Positions 16,505 through 25,241 are shown, counted from the first letter of the stretch. The stretch is DNA of 64,000 nucleotides from Pigmentiphaga sp. H8 (GCF_003854895.1 NZ_CP033966.1:186001-250000); one strand, 5' to 3'. Made by a program: numbers and translations. The notes: a model not told the origin generated them from the letters alone.

Positions 16505-17134
16505 TCAGTGCGTGGAATCCGCGCGGTGCTGGTCGAGTTCTTCGAGAATGCCAGGCAGCCGCTGCTGCACGTTTTCGCGCAACTGTCGGTAGAGGCTGTT
16601 GCCGTGGGCGTCGATGCCCACCGTGGCGGGGCCCAGGTGCTTGACGCGCAAGGTCACCAGGCGGAATTGCGAGATGTAGTCTTCCCAGTGCACGGACACG
16701 ACTTCCTGGATCGCGCGCGCCAGCAGCGTGCAGCCGCCTCCCAGGAAGGACAGGTAGATGCAGCCTGTTTCGCGCATGGCCTCTACGCTTTCCTCGCCCA
16801 GGCCGCCCTTGCCGCCCACGATGCGCAGGCCGTAGGCCCGGATCAGCGTCGGCATGAGCGCGTCGTAGCGCGTGCTGGTGGTGGGGTTCATGTACAGCGC
16901 CTCGTAGCCGGAGGGCGCGTCGCTTTCGCGGTTGTACGAGCTCAGGTGCAGGAAGGCGCCGCCGTGCACGTCCACCGGCAGCGGCTTGCCCTCGCGGGCG
17001 TAGTCGATCATGCGCTGGTGGGTGGGCAGGCCGATGGTGACGACGATGTCGCCGGTCAGATAGACCAGGTCGCCGGCCTGGATGCGGGCGATGTCTTGCG
17101 CGCTTGCCGGCAGGGTCAGCCGATGGGTGTTCAC
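16505..17134 (-). CDS. Class I fumarase / L-tartrate dehydratase, beta subunit
   Basis: 209 residues from a GTG at 17134 (GGAG nine bases upstream). It corresponds to the C-terminal swivelling domain of class I hydro-lyases: DLVYLTGDIVVTIGLPTHQRM, the HGGAFLHLSSY segment, and YMNPTTSTRYDALMPTLIRA with GGKGGLGEESVEAM. Together with the alpha subunit 20 bp upstream it forms an oxygen-sensitive [4Fe-4S] hydro-lyase acting on fumarate/malate, tartrate or a methylated analogue. Two-subunit organisation is typical of TtdAB and archaeal-type fumarases. The substrate is unresolved. Confidence 0.88.
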   Translation of the reverse strand: MNTHRLTLPASAQDIARIQAGDLVYLTGDIVVTIGLPTHQRMIDYAREGKPLPVDVHGGAFLHLSSYNRESDAPSGYEALYMNPTTSTRYDALMPTLIRAYGLRIVGGKGGLGEESVEAMRETGCIYLSFLGGGCTLLARAIQEVVSVHWEDYISQFRLVTLRVKHLGPATVGIDAHGNSLYRQLRENVQQRLPGILEELDQHRADSTH

Positions 17135-17154
17135 GATGCTCGTCTCCGTTGCGG

Positions 17155-18024
17155 CTATGCCAGGCGCTCGACCGTGCCGTCCTGGTAGATGCGGGCACAG
17201 GTGCGCCGGTTGATCCAGCAGTTGAAGGCCACGGCCACCGGCATGAAGCCGTGGCTGGCCGAGTAATCGATGTGCACCGCCATGGCGGTGGTGTCGCCGC
17301 CCGTGCCCATGGGGCCGAAGCCGGTGTCGTTGATGGCCTTGAGCAGCCGCTGCTCCATGGCCGCCAGCACGGGCTCGGGGTTGGTCTGGCCGAAGGGGCG
17401 CAAGACGCATTCCTTGGCCATCTTGGCCGCGTAGTCGAAGGTGCCGCCTATGCCCACGCCCACGACGATGGGCGGACAGGGCTGCGACCCGGCTTTGAGC
17501 ACGGTGTCGAGCACGTACTTCTCGATGGTCTCCAGCGACGGGTAGACGAAGGTCTCGATGGCTTCCCACCGGCCCGTGCCCATGGCCTTGGGCGCACAGA
17601 CGATTTCCATGTAGTCCGCGCCGTCGATCATGTCGAAGGTGACCAGGGGCATGTTCTTGCCCTCGTAGCTGCGCTGCAGGGTCAGCGGATTGGTCACCAT
17701 CTTCAGGATGGGCGGATCGGCGCGCGCGACCAGGTCGGCGAAGCCGTCGACGATGGCCTGGCGGACGTTGCCCGAGAAGCTGACGCCCGTGCCCACGCGG
17801 ATCATGTAGGTGGGCACGCCCACGTCCGAACAGACCAGGTGGCTTTCGGACTCGGCCGCCTCGGCGCTTTCGAGCATGATGCGCAGCGTCTGCTTGCCCA
17901 GCTGGACCGTTTCGCGCTGCTGCGCCTGGGCGAGCACCCGCTTGGTGTCGTCCGGGACTTTCTTCAGGGACCACTCGTACAGGGACGAGGTGACCGACCT
18001 GATGGTTTCGCTGGAAATGGACAT
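17155..18024 (-). CDS. Class I fumarase / L-tartrate dehydratase, alpha subunit
   Basis: 289 residues of the N-terminal, iron-sulfur-binding domain. Cysteines in likely cluster positions lie in LVCSDVGVPTYMI, AGSQPCPPIVVGVGIGGTFDY and NCWINRRTCARI. The string GFGPMGTGGDTTAMAVHIDY is conserved in the family. First gene of a minus-strand cluster with the beta subunit and a Bug receptor. TtdA is close in length (about 300 residues), so L-tartrate or a related hydroxy-diacid is as likely as fumarate. Confidence 0.88.
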   Translation of the reverse strand: MSISSETIRSVTSSLYEWSLKKVPDDTKRVLAQAQQRETVQLGKQTLRIMLESAEAAESESHLVCSDVGVPTYMIRVGTGVSFSGNVRQAIVDGFADLVARADPPILKMVTNPLTLQRSYEGKNMPLVTFDMIDGADYMEIVCAPKAMGTGRWEAIETFVYPSLETIEKYVLDTVLKAGSQPCPPIVVGVGIGGTFDYAAKMAKECVLRPFGQTNPEPVLAAMEQRLLKAINDTGFGPMGTGGDTTAMAVHIDYSASHGFMPVAVAFNCWINRRTCARIYQDGTVERLA

Positions 18025-18113
18025 CGCATTGCCGCCGTGCGCCGGCTCTCCGTGCTTACGCTAGGCTGGCAGGATGCGGCGGGGGCGGCGGCGGTACAAG
18101 CGATGTTTTGGTG

Positions 18114-18132
18114 CTTTTCGCCTATAGAAAAG
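18114..18132. promoter_or_regulatory. Inverted repeat upstream of the fumarase operon
   Basis: CTTTTC (18114-18119), spacer GCCTATA, GAAAAG (18127-18132). It is 90-108 bp upstream of the alpha-subunit start in the 125-bp gap after the PanE-like gene. An operator role is inferred from position only. Confidence 0.35.
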
Positions 18133-18149
18133 TTGGCGGATAGGCTGGC

Positions 18150-19142
18150 TCAGCCCGGATACAGCCCCAGGGCCCGGGCGCGCATGCGGGCCAGGGCGTA
18201 GACGGTGTCCAGGGTGGGGGTGGGGAATCCCGCCGCCGCGGCGGTCTCGACCAGCGCGCCCAGGATGCTGTCGATTTCCACCGGCCGCCCGGCCTCGACG
18301 TCCTGCAGCATCGAGGTCTTGATGTGGCCCAGTCCCCGGGTGAAGGCGATCCGGGCGCGCGACTCGACCTGGGCCGGCAACCCGAGCCGGGTGCCCAGGG
18401 CCAGCGCCTCGTCCATCATGGCCACGAACATGCCATGCAGGCGCGCATCGTCGATCATGTCGTCGGTGTAGGCGCCGGTCAGCAGGCTGGCCGGGTTGAA
18501 GCAGGCATTGCCCAGCAGCTTGGTCCAGATGTCGGCGCGCACGTTCTCGCTGGCCGGCGCATCGAAGCCTGCCTGCGTGAACAGCGCGGCCACGGCGCGG
18601 GCGCGTTCGCTCGATCCGCCCCTGGGCTCGCCCAGCACGATGCGGTTGCCCGAGGCGTGGCGGGTCAGGCCGGGCTCGGGCGTGGAGGCCGAGGCGAAGA
18701 CCACGGCGCCCAGCACCTGGTCCACGGGCAAGTTGGCCTCGATGCCCGCGTCCGGGTCGACGCTGCGCAGCCGGGTGCCGCCCAGGGGCAGGCCGGCGTC
18801 CAGGAAGAACCACCAGGGAATGCCGTTCAAGGCCGGGATCACGACCGTATCGGCGCCGATCAGGGGACGGATGGCCCGTGCGATCTCAGGCAGGGCCGGT
18901 GCCTTGACGGTAATGACGACGATGTCCTGCGGACCCAGCGCCCGGGCGTCGTCGCTGGCCCGGACCGGCGAGGCCACCAGCTCGCCCGCGGAATCGAGCC
19001 GCTGGCCGTGCCGGCGCAGGGCCTCCAGCGTGCGGCCGCGGGCCAGCAGGGACACGTCGTTGCCGGCCTGGGCCAGGCGTCCGGCGACGAAGCCGCCTAT
19101 CGCGCCGGCGCCGACGATGCAGATACGGGGGTGATCGGTCAT
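18150..19142 (-). CDS. 2-dehydropantoate 2-reductase family (PanE/ApbA-like) oxidoreductase
   Basis: 330-residue NAD(P)-dependent reductase. A Rossmann motif opens the protein (ICIVGAGAIGGFVAGRL); the catalytic lysine region is VITVKAPALPE, followed by ALNGIPWWFF; the C-terminal helical domain includes KLLGNACFNPASLL and VESRARIAFTRGLGHIKTSML. Bacterial genomes often hold several PanE paralogues, and position here next to a catabolic cluster makes a role on a different 2-oxo acid likely. It is divergent from the NUDIX gene. Confidence 0.85.
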   Translation of the reverse strand: MTDHPRICIVGAGAIGGFVAGRLAQAGNDVSLLARGRTLEALRRHGQRLDSAGELVASPVRASDDARALGPQDIVVITVKAPALPEIARAIRPLIGADTVVIPALNGIPWWFFLDAGLPLGGTRLRSVDPDAGIEANLPVDQVLGAVVFASASTPEPGLTRHASGNRIVLGEPRGGSSERARAVAALFTQAGFDAPASENVRADIWTKLLGNACFNPASLLTGAYTDDMIDDARLHGMFVAMMDEALALGTRLGLPAQVESRARIAFTRGLGHIKTSMLQDVEAGRPVEIDSILGALVETAAAAGFPTPTLDTVYALARMRARALGLYPG

Positions 19143-19287
19143 GGTCTTCCTCTTCCTTGGGGTGCGGTGCGAGCGCCGGCATCTTACCCGAGGCCACCCG
19201 ATTCACCTTCGCTTACGAGGCCCCGCCGGGCGCCCCATCCGGACTTCCGGCACAATGGGAGCTTGCTGTTTAGGACATTCAATCTGG

Positions 19288-20133
19288 ATGAACGTATTCG
19301 ACTCCATATCGGCTCGTGCTCAGGTCGATCCGCCTCCCGATTCTCCGCGGCTGCGCATTGCCGGCCATGATTGCGGCTGGGTGGCGCACGACGTGCAGCA
19401 CTGGCTGGCCGCCTTTCCCGGCGAAATATCGATGGAACCCGGCACGGTGCACCTGCTGCCCGAGCTGGCCGGCGCACCGGCGGCCGGGCGGACCCAGGCC
19501 GTCAGCGAGCTGCTGGCCCGCGTCGCCGCGGCCCTTTACGAGGCGGGCCGGCTCAATGGCTGGCGCAACGAACTGCTGGACGTGGTGGCCGAGGACGGCA
19601 CCGTCCTGGGCGTGGTCGAGCGGGCATCCGTGCGGCCGCTGGGCATCGCCACCCATGCCGTCCACCTGAATGCCTGGACCGACAGCGGTCAGTTGTGGAT
19701 CGCCCAGCGGTCGTTCTCCAAGACGACCGATCCGGGCATGTGGGACACCCTGGTGGGCGGCCTGGTCAGCGCCGCGGAAACCCCCGAATCGGCCCTGCTG
19801 CGCGAAAGCTGGGAAGAGGCCGGCCTGCTGCCCCATCACCTGAAGGACGGCCGTCGCAGCGGCCAGTTCACCGTGCGCCGGGTCTTGCCAGAAGGCTATC
19901 AGGTCGAGCACGTGACCGTGGTCGATACCGTGCTGGGGCCCGAGGTCGTGCCCGAGAACCAGGACGGCGAAGTGGTCGCCTTGCGTACGGTGTCGCCGGA
20001 AGAGGTGCTGGAGATGGTGGCCGATGGCGTGTTCACGCTGGAGGCCGCGCTGTCCATGAAGGCCAGCTTGGGCGCGTTCGCGCCGGTATCCCTGATCGTT
20101 CCTCCTGCCCAAGCCCCCCGCGTCAGTCTTTGA
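19288..20133 (+). CDS. DUF4743 plus NUDIX hydrolase
   Basis: 281 residues. The N-terminal half (about residues 15-130) is DUF4743-like. The NUDIX domain follows (THAVHLNAWTDSGQLWIAQR) with an intact NUDIX box, GGLVSAAETPESALLRESWE plus EAGL. This architecture matches the Nudix part of yeast/plant thiamine-linked proteins (Tnr3 N-terminus, YJR142W type), shown to remove damaged thiamine diphosphate analogues; that role is inferred here. The start is the ATG at 19288. It converges with the DUF3717 gene with an 11-bp overlap. Confidence 0.85.
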   Translation: MNVFDSISARAQVDPPPDSPRLRIAGHDCGWVAHDVQHWLAAFPGEISMEPGTVHLLPELAGAPAAGRTQAVSELLARVAAALYEAGRLNGWRNELLDVVAEDGTVLGVVERASVRPLGIATHAVHLNAWTDSGQLWIAQRSFSKTTDPGMWDTLVGGLVSAAETPESALLRESWEEAGLLPHHLKDGRRSGQFTVRRVLPEGYQVEHVTVVDTVLGPEVVPENQDGEVVALRTVSPEEVLEMVADGVFTLEAALSMKASLGAFAPVSLIVPPAQAPRVSL

Positions 20134-20359
20134 CCCGGGCGATGGCCTGGCGCGCCTGCCGCCAGGCCGATAGGGCCGCCCGCGCTGCTTCGGGCATCGC
20201 GGCCTCGTCCAGCGCGGACTGGTGATTCATGATCATGGCGGCATACGGCCCCGCCAGCGCCGCGGCTTCCATGCACAACACACACGCTTCGCTCGTCGAA
20301 GGCTTGCGCGCGCGCCAGAAATTGATCGCTTCCTCGAGTTCGGTCAGGGTGATGTCCAT
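20123..20359 (-). CDS. DUF3717 domain protein
   Basis: 78-residue small helical protein of unknown function found mainly in Burkholderiales. It starts MDITLTELEEAINFWRARKP and has a central CVLCMEAAALAGPYAAMI segment and a C-terminal ARAALSAWRQARQAI helix. An ATG nine bases upstream (20368, MGRMDIT) is also possible; neither has a strong ribosome site. It overlaps the 3' end of the NUDIX gene by 11 bp on the opposite strand. Confidence 0.7.
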   Translation of the reverse strand: MDITLTELEEAINFWRARKPSTSEACVLCMEAAALAGPYAAMIMNHQSALDEAAMPEAARAALSAWRQARQAIARVKD

Positions 20360-20507
20360 GCGACCCATTCTGGCAGACTTTGCCACCCCGGGGCGGAAAC
20401 ATTCGGTCAATTCCGATACAGAAAGCGCGAGATCCCGCGACCCCGGGAAACAACCTGGAAGGCGACTTGGAGGTAACTTACGTGAACCTTACGAGCGGAG
20501 TGACGCC

Positions 20508-21251
20508 ATGTTTTCCGGTACTTCTTCCGGTCCCCGATCCCCTGTCGATGCCGCGTTCGCGCGCGCGCATCGGTCCATGCGGGGCGCCGTCGCGCTGCAC
20601 CCGCTGGTGGCCGCGGCGGCCATCAGCATCATCGTCCTGGCCGCCGTGGGCGTGGGCGTCCTGACCGGACTGCTGCCCTCGCCGCTGGCCAAATCGGCTC
20701 CGGCGCAGGAAGTGGCCGAAGCGTCCGCCTCGGCCGGCGGCCGTGATTTCGGCAAAGCTTCGGCCCATGCCCCGGTTCCGGCCAAGCAGGCAGCGGCCGA
20801 GCGCGTGGCACCGGCGCGCCCCGCCAGCCGGCCCGCGCCGGTCTATCGCGAACCCGCCCGGCCGGTCGCGTCCACCTGCGGCAACTGCGGCACGGTTGAA
20901 AGCGTGCGCGCCTTGCAGGTCCAGGGCCAGGGTACGGGCCTGGGCGCGGTGGGCGGCGGCGTCGTGGGCGGCGTGGTCGGCAACCAGTTCGGCGGCGGCA
21001 GCGGCCGCACCGCGTTGACGGTGCTGGGCGCGTTGGGCGGCGCCTACGCGGGCAACGAGGTCGAGAAGCGCGTGCGCAGCTCGACGCAGTACGAGATGAC
21101 CGTCAGGATGAACGACGGCAGCGTGCGCACTTTCCACAGCGCGTCGGCCTATCCGTGGCGCAGCGGCGACCCGGTGCGCGTCGTCAACGGCTCGGTGGTG
21201 TCCCGCAACGGCGGCGACTCCCAGGCCATGCGGGTCGGCGACTACAACTGA
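20508..21251 (+). CDS. Glycine-zipper 2TM envelope protein
   Basis: 247 residues. An N-terminal membrane anchor (about 30-55, HPLVAAAAISIIVLAAVGVG) is followed by a Pro/Ala-rich spacer, a cysteine pair (STCGNCGTVESV) and a glycine-zipper region (GAVGGGVVGGVVGNQFGGG, then GALGGAYAGNEVEKRV) as in SlyB/17-kDa antigen-like proteins. The C-terminal part (YEMTVRMNDGSVRTFHSAS) is conserved in the family. The start at 20508 has a GCGGAG ribosome site. It probably sits in the inner membrane and periplasm as an envelope-stability protein. Confidence 0.8.
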   Translation: MFSGTSSGPRSPVDAAFARAHRSMRGAVALHPLVAAAAISIIVLAAVGVGVLTGLLPSPLAKSAPAQEVAEASASAGGRDFGKASAHAPVPAKQAAAERVAPARPASRPAPVYREPARPVASTCGNCGTVESVRALQVQGQGTGLGAVGGGVVGGVVGNQFGGGSGRTALTVLGALGGAYAGNEVEKRVRSSTQYEMTVRMNDGSVRTFHSASAYPWRSGDPVRVVNGSVVSRNGGDSQAMRVGDYN

Positions 21252-21295
21252 ACGGCCGGACCGGGCGGCGCGGCCGTCCGGTCCCCTGCCCGCTT

Positions 21296-21865
21296 CTAGG
21301 CTTTTTTCTTCTTCGTTTTCTTACGCCGCTTGAGCGCCAGCATCGTGCCCCGGCACGTCTCGGCGCCGCACAGGCACTGGTAGTTCTTCTTCAACGTCGG
21401 CGTGATGCGCTCGTCGATGACCAGGCCGTAGTCATAGTTGAGTTCGTCGCCGCGGTCGATGGGATGCTGCGAGACGATGAAGACGCGGCCATCGTCCGTT
21501 TCCTCGGCTTCGCAGTTGGGCTCGCAGGCATGGTTGATCCAGCGTGCGTCGTTGCCCTGGCTGCCGCCGTCGATCACCTTGCCGCTTTCCAACGCGAAGA
21601 AGAAGGTGTGGTAAGGATCCTCGGGATTGACCGGATGGCGGCGGTCGGCCTCGGCCGCGCTGATGCGTTCGCCCGAGTATTCGATGACGCGGGTGCCGGC
21701 CGGGATCTTGCGAGCCGCGAACACGCCGGTCCCGTGCACCCGCGAGCGGCGCACGACGTACCAGGGCTTGCCGCCGGGGCCGGGATCGACGTCCACGCGA
21801 TCCTCGGCGGGCTGCTCGGCAACAGGAGACTTGCGCGCCCGTGAGGGCGTTTTCTTCTTGGTCAT
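21296..21865 (-). CDS. SET-domain protein lysine methyltransferase
   Basis: 189 residues. A compact SET domain with all hallmark motifs: GTGVFAARKIPAGTRVIEYS, the NHxCxPNC motif in WINHACEPNCEAEE, and GDELNYDYG. It is followed by a post-SET cysteine cluster (CLCGAETCRGTM) that with the SET cysteine would bind zinc. Both termini are lysine/arginine rich. The start is the ATG at 21865, 11 bp behind the stop of topB on the same strand, so the two are probably cotranscribed. SET enzymes transfer methyl from SAM to lysine. The TopB tail is the obvious candidate substrate; this is inference. Confidence 0.9.
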   Translation of the reverse strand: MTKKKTPSRARKSPVAEQPAEDRVDVDPGPGGKPWYVVRRSRVHGTGVFAARKIPAGTRVIEYSGERISAAEADRRHPVNPEDPYHTFFFALESGKVIDGGSQGNDARWINHACEPNCEAEETDDGRVFIVSQHPIDRGDELNYDYGLVIDERITPTLKKNYQCLCGAETCRGTMLALKRRKKTKKKKA

Positions 21866-21876
21866 TGGGCTGTGGC

Positions 21877-24528
21877 TCAGCTGGAGGTCTTCGCGGCCGC
21901 CTTCCTGGCGGCTTTTTTCGCGGGGGCTTTCTTGGCGGCGGTCTTGCGCGCCGGGGACTTCTTGGCCGCCGCCTTCTTGGCGGGGGCCTTCTTCGCCGGC
22001 GCCGTGGCGGCTTCGTCCTGGCCGGCGGTTTTCTTCGCCGCCGTCTTGCGCGCCGCCGGCGCGTCCTCGCCTGCCTTGCCGCCCTTGGCGGGGCGGGGCT
22101 CGAACTCGAAGCCTATCTTGCCATCGGGCTGCCGCACCAGGAAGGCCTTGAACTTGCGATTGGTACGGCTGGAAACGAAGTTCTGCAGCAGGTCGGTGCG
22201 TCCTTCGGCCAGCAGCTTGCCCATCTGCTCGGCCGTGATCTCCTGCTGCAGGATGACTTTCCCGGAACGGAAGTCGCACGAACGCTGCGGCCCGACCGAC
22301 TTCTCGCACACGAAGCTCATGCCGTGCTCGAACACGTTCGAGCCGCATTTCGGGCACGGACCCACCGGCGTCTGGCCGGAGAAGTCCACGGCCTCGGAGG
22401 ATTCCTCGTCGGCCTGGCCGAAGTCGAACTCCAGCTTGTAGTCGTCGGTGATCCGCAGGATGGCCGAGAACGGCCGGCCCATCTTGCTGATGAAGCCGTT
22501 CAGCGGGCCGATCTCGCGCTTGGCCAGCAGTTCCTCGACTTCCTGCTGCTCGAAGGTGCGCCCGCCGGGGTGCTTGCTGATCGAGAAATCGCAGGCGGTG
22601 CAGGCGTAGCGCCGGTAGTTCTCCTTGACCACGGCGCCGCATTTCGGGCAGGGCGTGGTCAGGGTGGCGTAGTCGCCCGGCACCGTGTCGCGGTCGTATT
22701 CCTTCGCGCGCTTGACGATGACCTGGGTCATCTGCGCGATCTCGCGCATGAAGGCCTCGCGCGCCAGTTGGCCCTGCTCGATCTGCGACAGCTTGTGTTC
22801 CCATTCGCCGGTCAGCTCGGGCGAGGTCAGCTCGTCCACGTCCAGGCCCGACAGCAGCGTCATCAATTGGCGCGCCTTGGCGGTGGGCACCAGGTCGCGG
22901 CCCTCGCGGCGCAGGTAGACCTCGTTGATCAGCCCTTCGATGATGCCCGCGCGCGTGGCTGGCGTGCCCAGGCCGCGCGCCGACATGGCCTCGCGCAGCT
23001 CTTCGTCGTCGACCAGCTTGCCCGCGCCTTCCATGGCCGACAGCAGCGTCGCTTCCGTGTAGCGGGCGGGCGGCTTGGTGACCAGGCCCACGGCCTCGAT
23101 TTCCTCGGTGCGCACCTGTTCGCCGGAGGCGACCGGCACCAGGTTGGCGTCCTCGCCCTGCGCATCGCGGCCGTAGACGGCCATCCAGCCCGGGTTGACC
23201 AGGACCTTGCCCTCGGTCTTGAACTTGTGGCCGGCGACCTCGGTGATCCGGGTCGTGACCAGGAACTCGGCCGCGGGGAAGAACACCGCCAGGAATCGCT
23301 TGACCACGAGGTCGTACAGCTTGGCCTCGGCCTCGCTCAACTCGCGCGGCGCCTGCAGCGTCGGGATGATGGCGAAGTGGTCCGACACCTTCTTGTTGTC
23401 GAACACGCGGCGGTTGGGCTTGACCCAGCCGCTGTCCAGTATCTTCAAGGCGAACGGCGCGTAGCCGGGCCGGTTGGCGGCCAGCGTCTGCATGGTCTGG
23501 CGCACCGTGCCCAGGTAGTCCTCGGGCAGGTAGCGCGAGTCGGTACGGGGGTAGGTCAACGCCTTGTGGCGTTCGTACAGAGTCTGGGCCAGCGCCAGCG
23601 TGGTCTTGGCCGAGAAGCCGAAGCGCGAGTTGGCCTCGCGCTGCAGCGTGGTCAGGTCATACAGCAGCCCGGACAATTGGGTGGACGGCTTGGATTCCTC
23701 GGTGACCGAGCCCGTGCGGTCGCGGCAGGCCGCCACGACCGATTCGGCGGCCGCCTTGCTCCACAGGCGCGATTCGCGCTTCTCGGGGTCCTGCGGGTCC
23801 TTGACGTGCTTGGGATCGAACCAGCGGCCCTCGTACAGGCCGGCGGCGGCGACGAACTGCGCGCGCACCTCCCAGTAGTCGCGCGGCACGAACTGGCGGA
23901 TGCGCTCCTCGCGCTCGGACACGATGGCGAGCGTGGGCGTCTGCACCCGGCCCACCGTGGTCTTGAAGAAGCCGCCGTCCTTGCTGTTGAAGGCCGTCAT
24001 GGCGCGCGTGCCGTTGATGCCCACCAGCCAGTCGGCCTCGGCGCGCGAGCGCGCCGCGGCTTCCAGCGGCTGCAGCGCGGTGTCCGAACGCAGGTCGGCG
24101 AAGGCGTCGCGGATGGCCTGCTGGGTCATCGATTGCAGCCACAGGCGCTGGATGGGTTTGTTGGTCTTCGCGTACTGGGCGATGTAGCGGAAGATCAGCT
24201 CGCCCTCGCGCCCCGCGTCGCAGGCGTTGATCAGCGCGTCCACGTCCTTGCGCTTGATCAGCCGCACCAGCAGGCGCAGGCGTTCCTCCGACCGCTTGTC
24301 GGCCGGCCCCAGTTCGAACTCGGGCGGAATCACCGGCAGATGGGTGAAGCTCCACTTGCCCTTGACCGGATCGTTGGGCGCCACGAGGGTGAGCAGGTGC
24401 CCGACGCTGGACGAAAGCACGTAGTCGTCGCTTTCGAAATAATCGCCTTCGCGCTTGAACCCGCCCAGCGCGCGGGAAATGTCCAGCGCGACCGAAGGTT
24501 TCTCGGCGATGATCAGAGTTTTGCCCAT
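21877..24528 (-). CDS. topB: DNA topoisomerase III with histone H1-like C-terminal tail
   Basis: 883-residue type IA topoisomerase that resolves single-strand-linked DNA. The TOPRIM domain is N-terminal (TLIIAEKPSVALDISRAL, INACDAGREGELIFRY). The active tyrosine is in ALTYPRTDSRYLPEDY. Two C-terminal zinc-ribbon-like repeats follow (CPKCGAVVKENYRRYAC and CPKCGSNVFEHGMSFVC). The last 65 or so residues (about 21880-22075) are almost only Lys, Ala, Pro, Arg and Thr, with KKAPAKK-type repeats like bacterial and eukaryotic H1 tails. The SET-methyltransferase gene follows 11 bp downstream. Confidence 0.93.
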   Translation of the reverse strand: MGKTLIIAEKPSVALDISRALGGFKREGDYFESDDYVLSSSVGHLLTLVAPNDPVKGKWSFTHLPVIPPEFELGPADKRSEERLRLLVRLIKRKDVDALINACDAGREGELIFRYIAQYAKTNKPIQRLWLQSMTQQAIRDAFADLRSDTALQPLEAAARSRAEADWLVGINGTRAMTAFNSKDGGFFKTTVGRVQTPTLAIVSEREERIRQFVPRDYWEVRAQFVAAAGLYEGRWFDPKHVKDPQDPEKRESRLWSKAAAESVVAACRDRTGSVTEESKPSTQLSGLLYDLTTLQREANSRFGFSAKTTLALAQTLYERHKALTYPRTDSRYLPEDYLGTVRQTMQTLAANRPGYAPFALKILDSGWVKPNRRVFDNKKVSDHFAIIPTLQAPRELSEAEAKLYDLVVKRFLAVFFPAAEFLVTTRITEVAGHKFKTEGKVLVNPGWMAVYGRDAQGEDANLVPVASGEQVRTEEIEAVGLVTKPPARYTEATLLSAMEGAGKLVDDEELREAMSARGLGTPATRAGIIEGLINEVYLRREGRDLVPTAKARQLMTLLSGLDVDELTSPELTGEWEHKLSQIEQGQLAREAFMREIAQMTQVIVKRAKEYDRDTVPGDYATLTTPCPKCGAVVKENYRRYACTACDFSISKHPGGRTFEQQEVEELLAKREIGPLNGFISKMGRPFSAILRITDDYKLEFDFGQADEESSEAVDFSGQTPVGPCPKCGSNVFEHGMSFVCEKSVGPQRSCDFRSGKVILQQEITAEQMGKLLAEGRTDLLQNFVSSRTNRKFKAFLVRQPDGKIGFEFEPRPAKGGKAGEDAPAARKTAAKKTAGQDEAATAPAKKAPAKKAAAKKSPARKTAAKKAPAKKAARKAAAKTSS

Positions 24529-24693
24529 TGACTTCCAGTTGACGGAGCCGACGCGAACAAATAGTGCGTCAAAGCGCCGGATGATACGGGGGGATTTTTA
24601 AGCAATGCAAGTCGGGCCTGTGCCAACCCAGCCAAAAAACACCGGCTCCGCCCTCCGAAGCACCCCGGATTAAGACTTGTTTCCATTGAAAAC

Positions 24694-24770
24694 AACCCCC
24701 GGCCCCGTTGGGGGACTGCCGCGTAGCGGCTGGGGGCCCACCATACTGGGCGCGCGTAAGCGTAGGGGGT
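24694..24770. repeat. Divergent copy of the GC-rich intergenic repeat
   Basis: It lies between smg and topB. Recognisable parts are CCCCCGGCCCCGTTGGGGG, a CTGCCGCGTAGCGGC hairpin and GCGCGTAAGCGTAGGGGGT, but the GGATCC mini-hairpin is absent. It accounts for about a third of the 254-bp gap; I see nothing else convincing in the rest. Confidence 0.55.
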
Positions 24771-24782
24771 AATACAGGGGGC

Positions 24783-25241
24783 TTAATGCAGCTGCCGGGC
24801 GCTGCCGTCTTCCAGCAGTTCTTCCAGGATCAGGTTGTCGATTTCGGTTTCCTGGCTCCACAGCACCATCAGGACGATGATCTTGAGCTTGTCCAGGGGC
24901 ACGGGCGCCTCGCCCAGCGCGAAGGCGCGGTCGATGACGATTTCGCGCAGGGGGGACGACAGGACGCCCGCCGATTCCAGGAAGGCAACGAAGCCGATCG
25001 CTTCCGAACCGAGTTGACGATACTCGGCCTCGGCATAGACACGACAGCCGCTACTGGGAACAAGGGCGAGATCGACACAACGATGAGTGGATTCGGCAAG
25101 CCCGGACAACCAGCTCAGGGCGTCGTCGATTTCATCGTCTTCGAAGCCGGCGGCGGCAAGTTTGCGCGCCAGCGTTTCCGGGTCCGGGCACGCTTCCGGC
25201 GTGTAGTAGTTCTCGAAGAGGTAGACGAGAATTTCGAACAT
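24783..25241 (-). CDS. smg: Smg protein (DUF494)
   Basis: 152 residues. The conserved opening MFEILVYLFENYY and the C-terminal stretch LDKLKIIVLMVLWSQETEID identify the Smg/DUF494 family. Molecular function is not known. The gene sits downstream of dprA on the same strand, the conserved smg-dprA arrangement beside def-fmt in beta- and gammaproteobacteria. Confidence 0.92.
   Translation of the reverse strand: MFEILVYLFENYYTPEACPDPETLARKLAAAGFEDDEIDDALSWLSGLAESTHRCVDLALVPSSGCRVYAEAEYRQLGSEAIGFVAFLESAGVLSSPLREIVIDRAFALGEAPVPLDKLKIIVLMVLWSQETEIDNLILEELLEDGSARQLH

Noticed and set aside
21258..21284. GGACCGG/CCGGTCC hairpin between the glycine-zipper and SET genes as a terminator
   Set aside because: The stem is perfect but the 13-base loop is long and there is no T run on either strand, so termination is not supported.
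21841..24531. Long plus-strand open frame across topB
   Set aside because: Complementary-strand artefact of GC-rich coding sequence; no ribosome site or recognisable domain.
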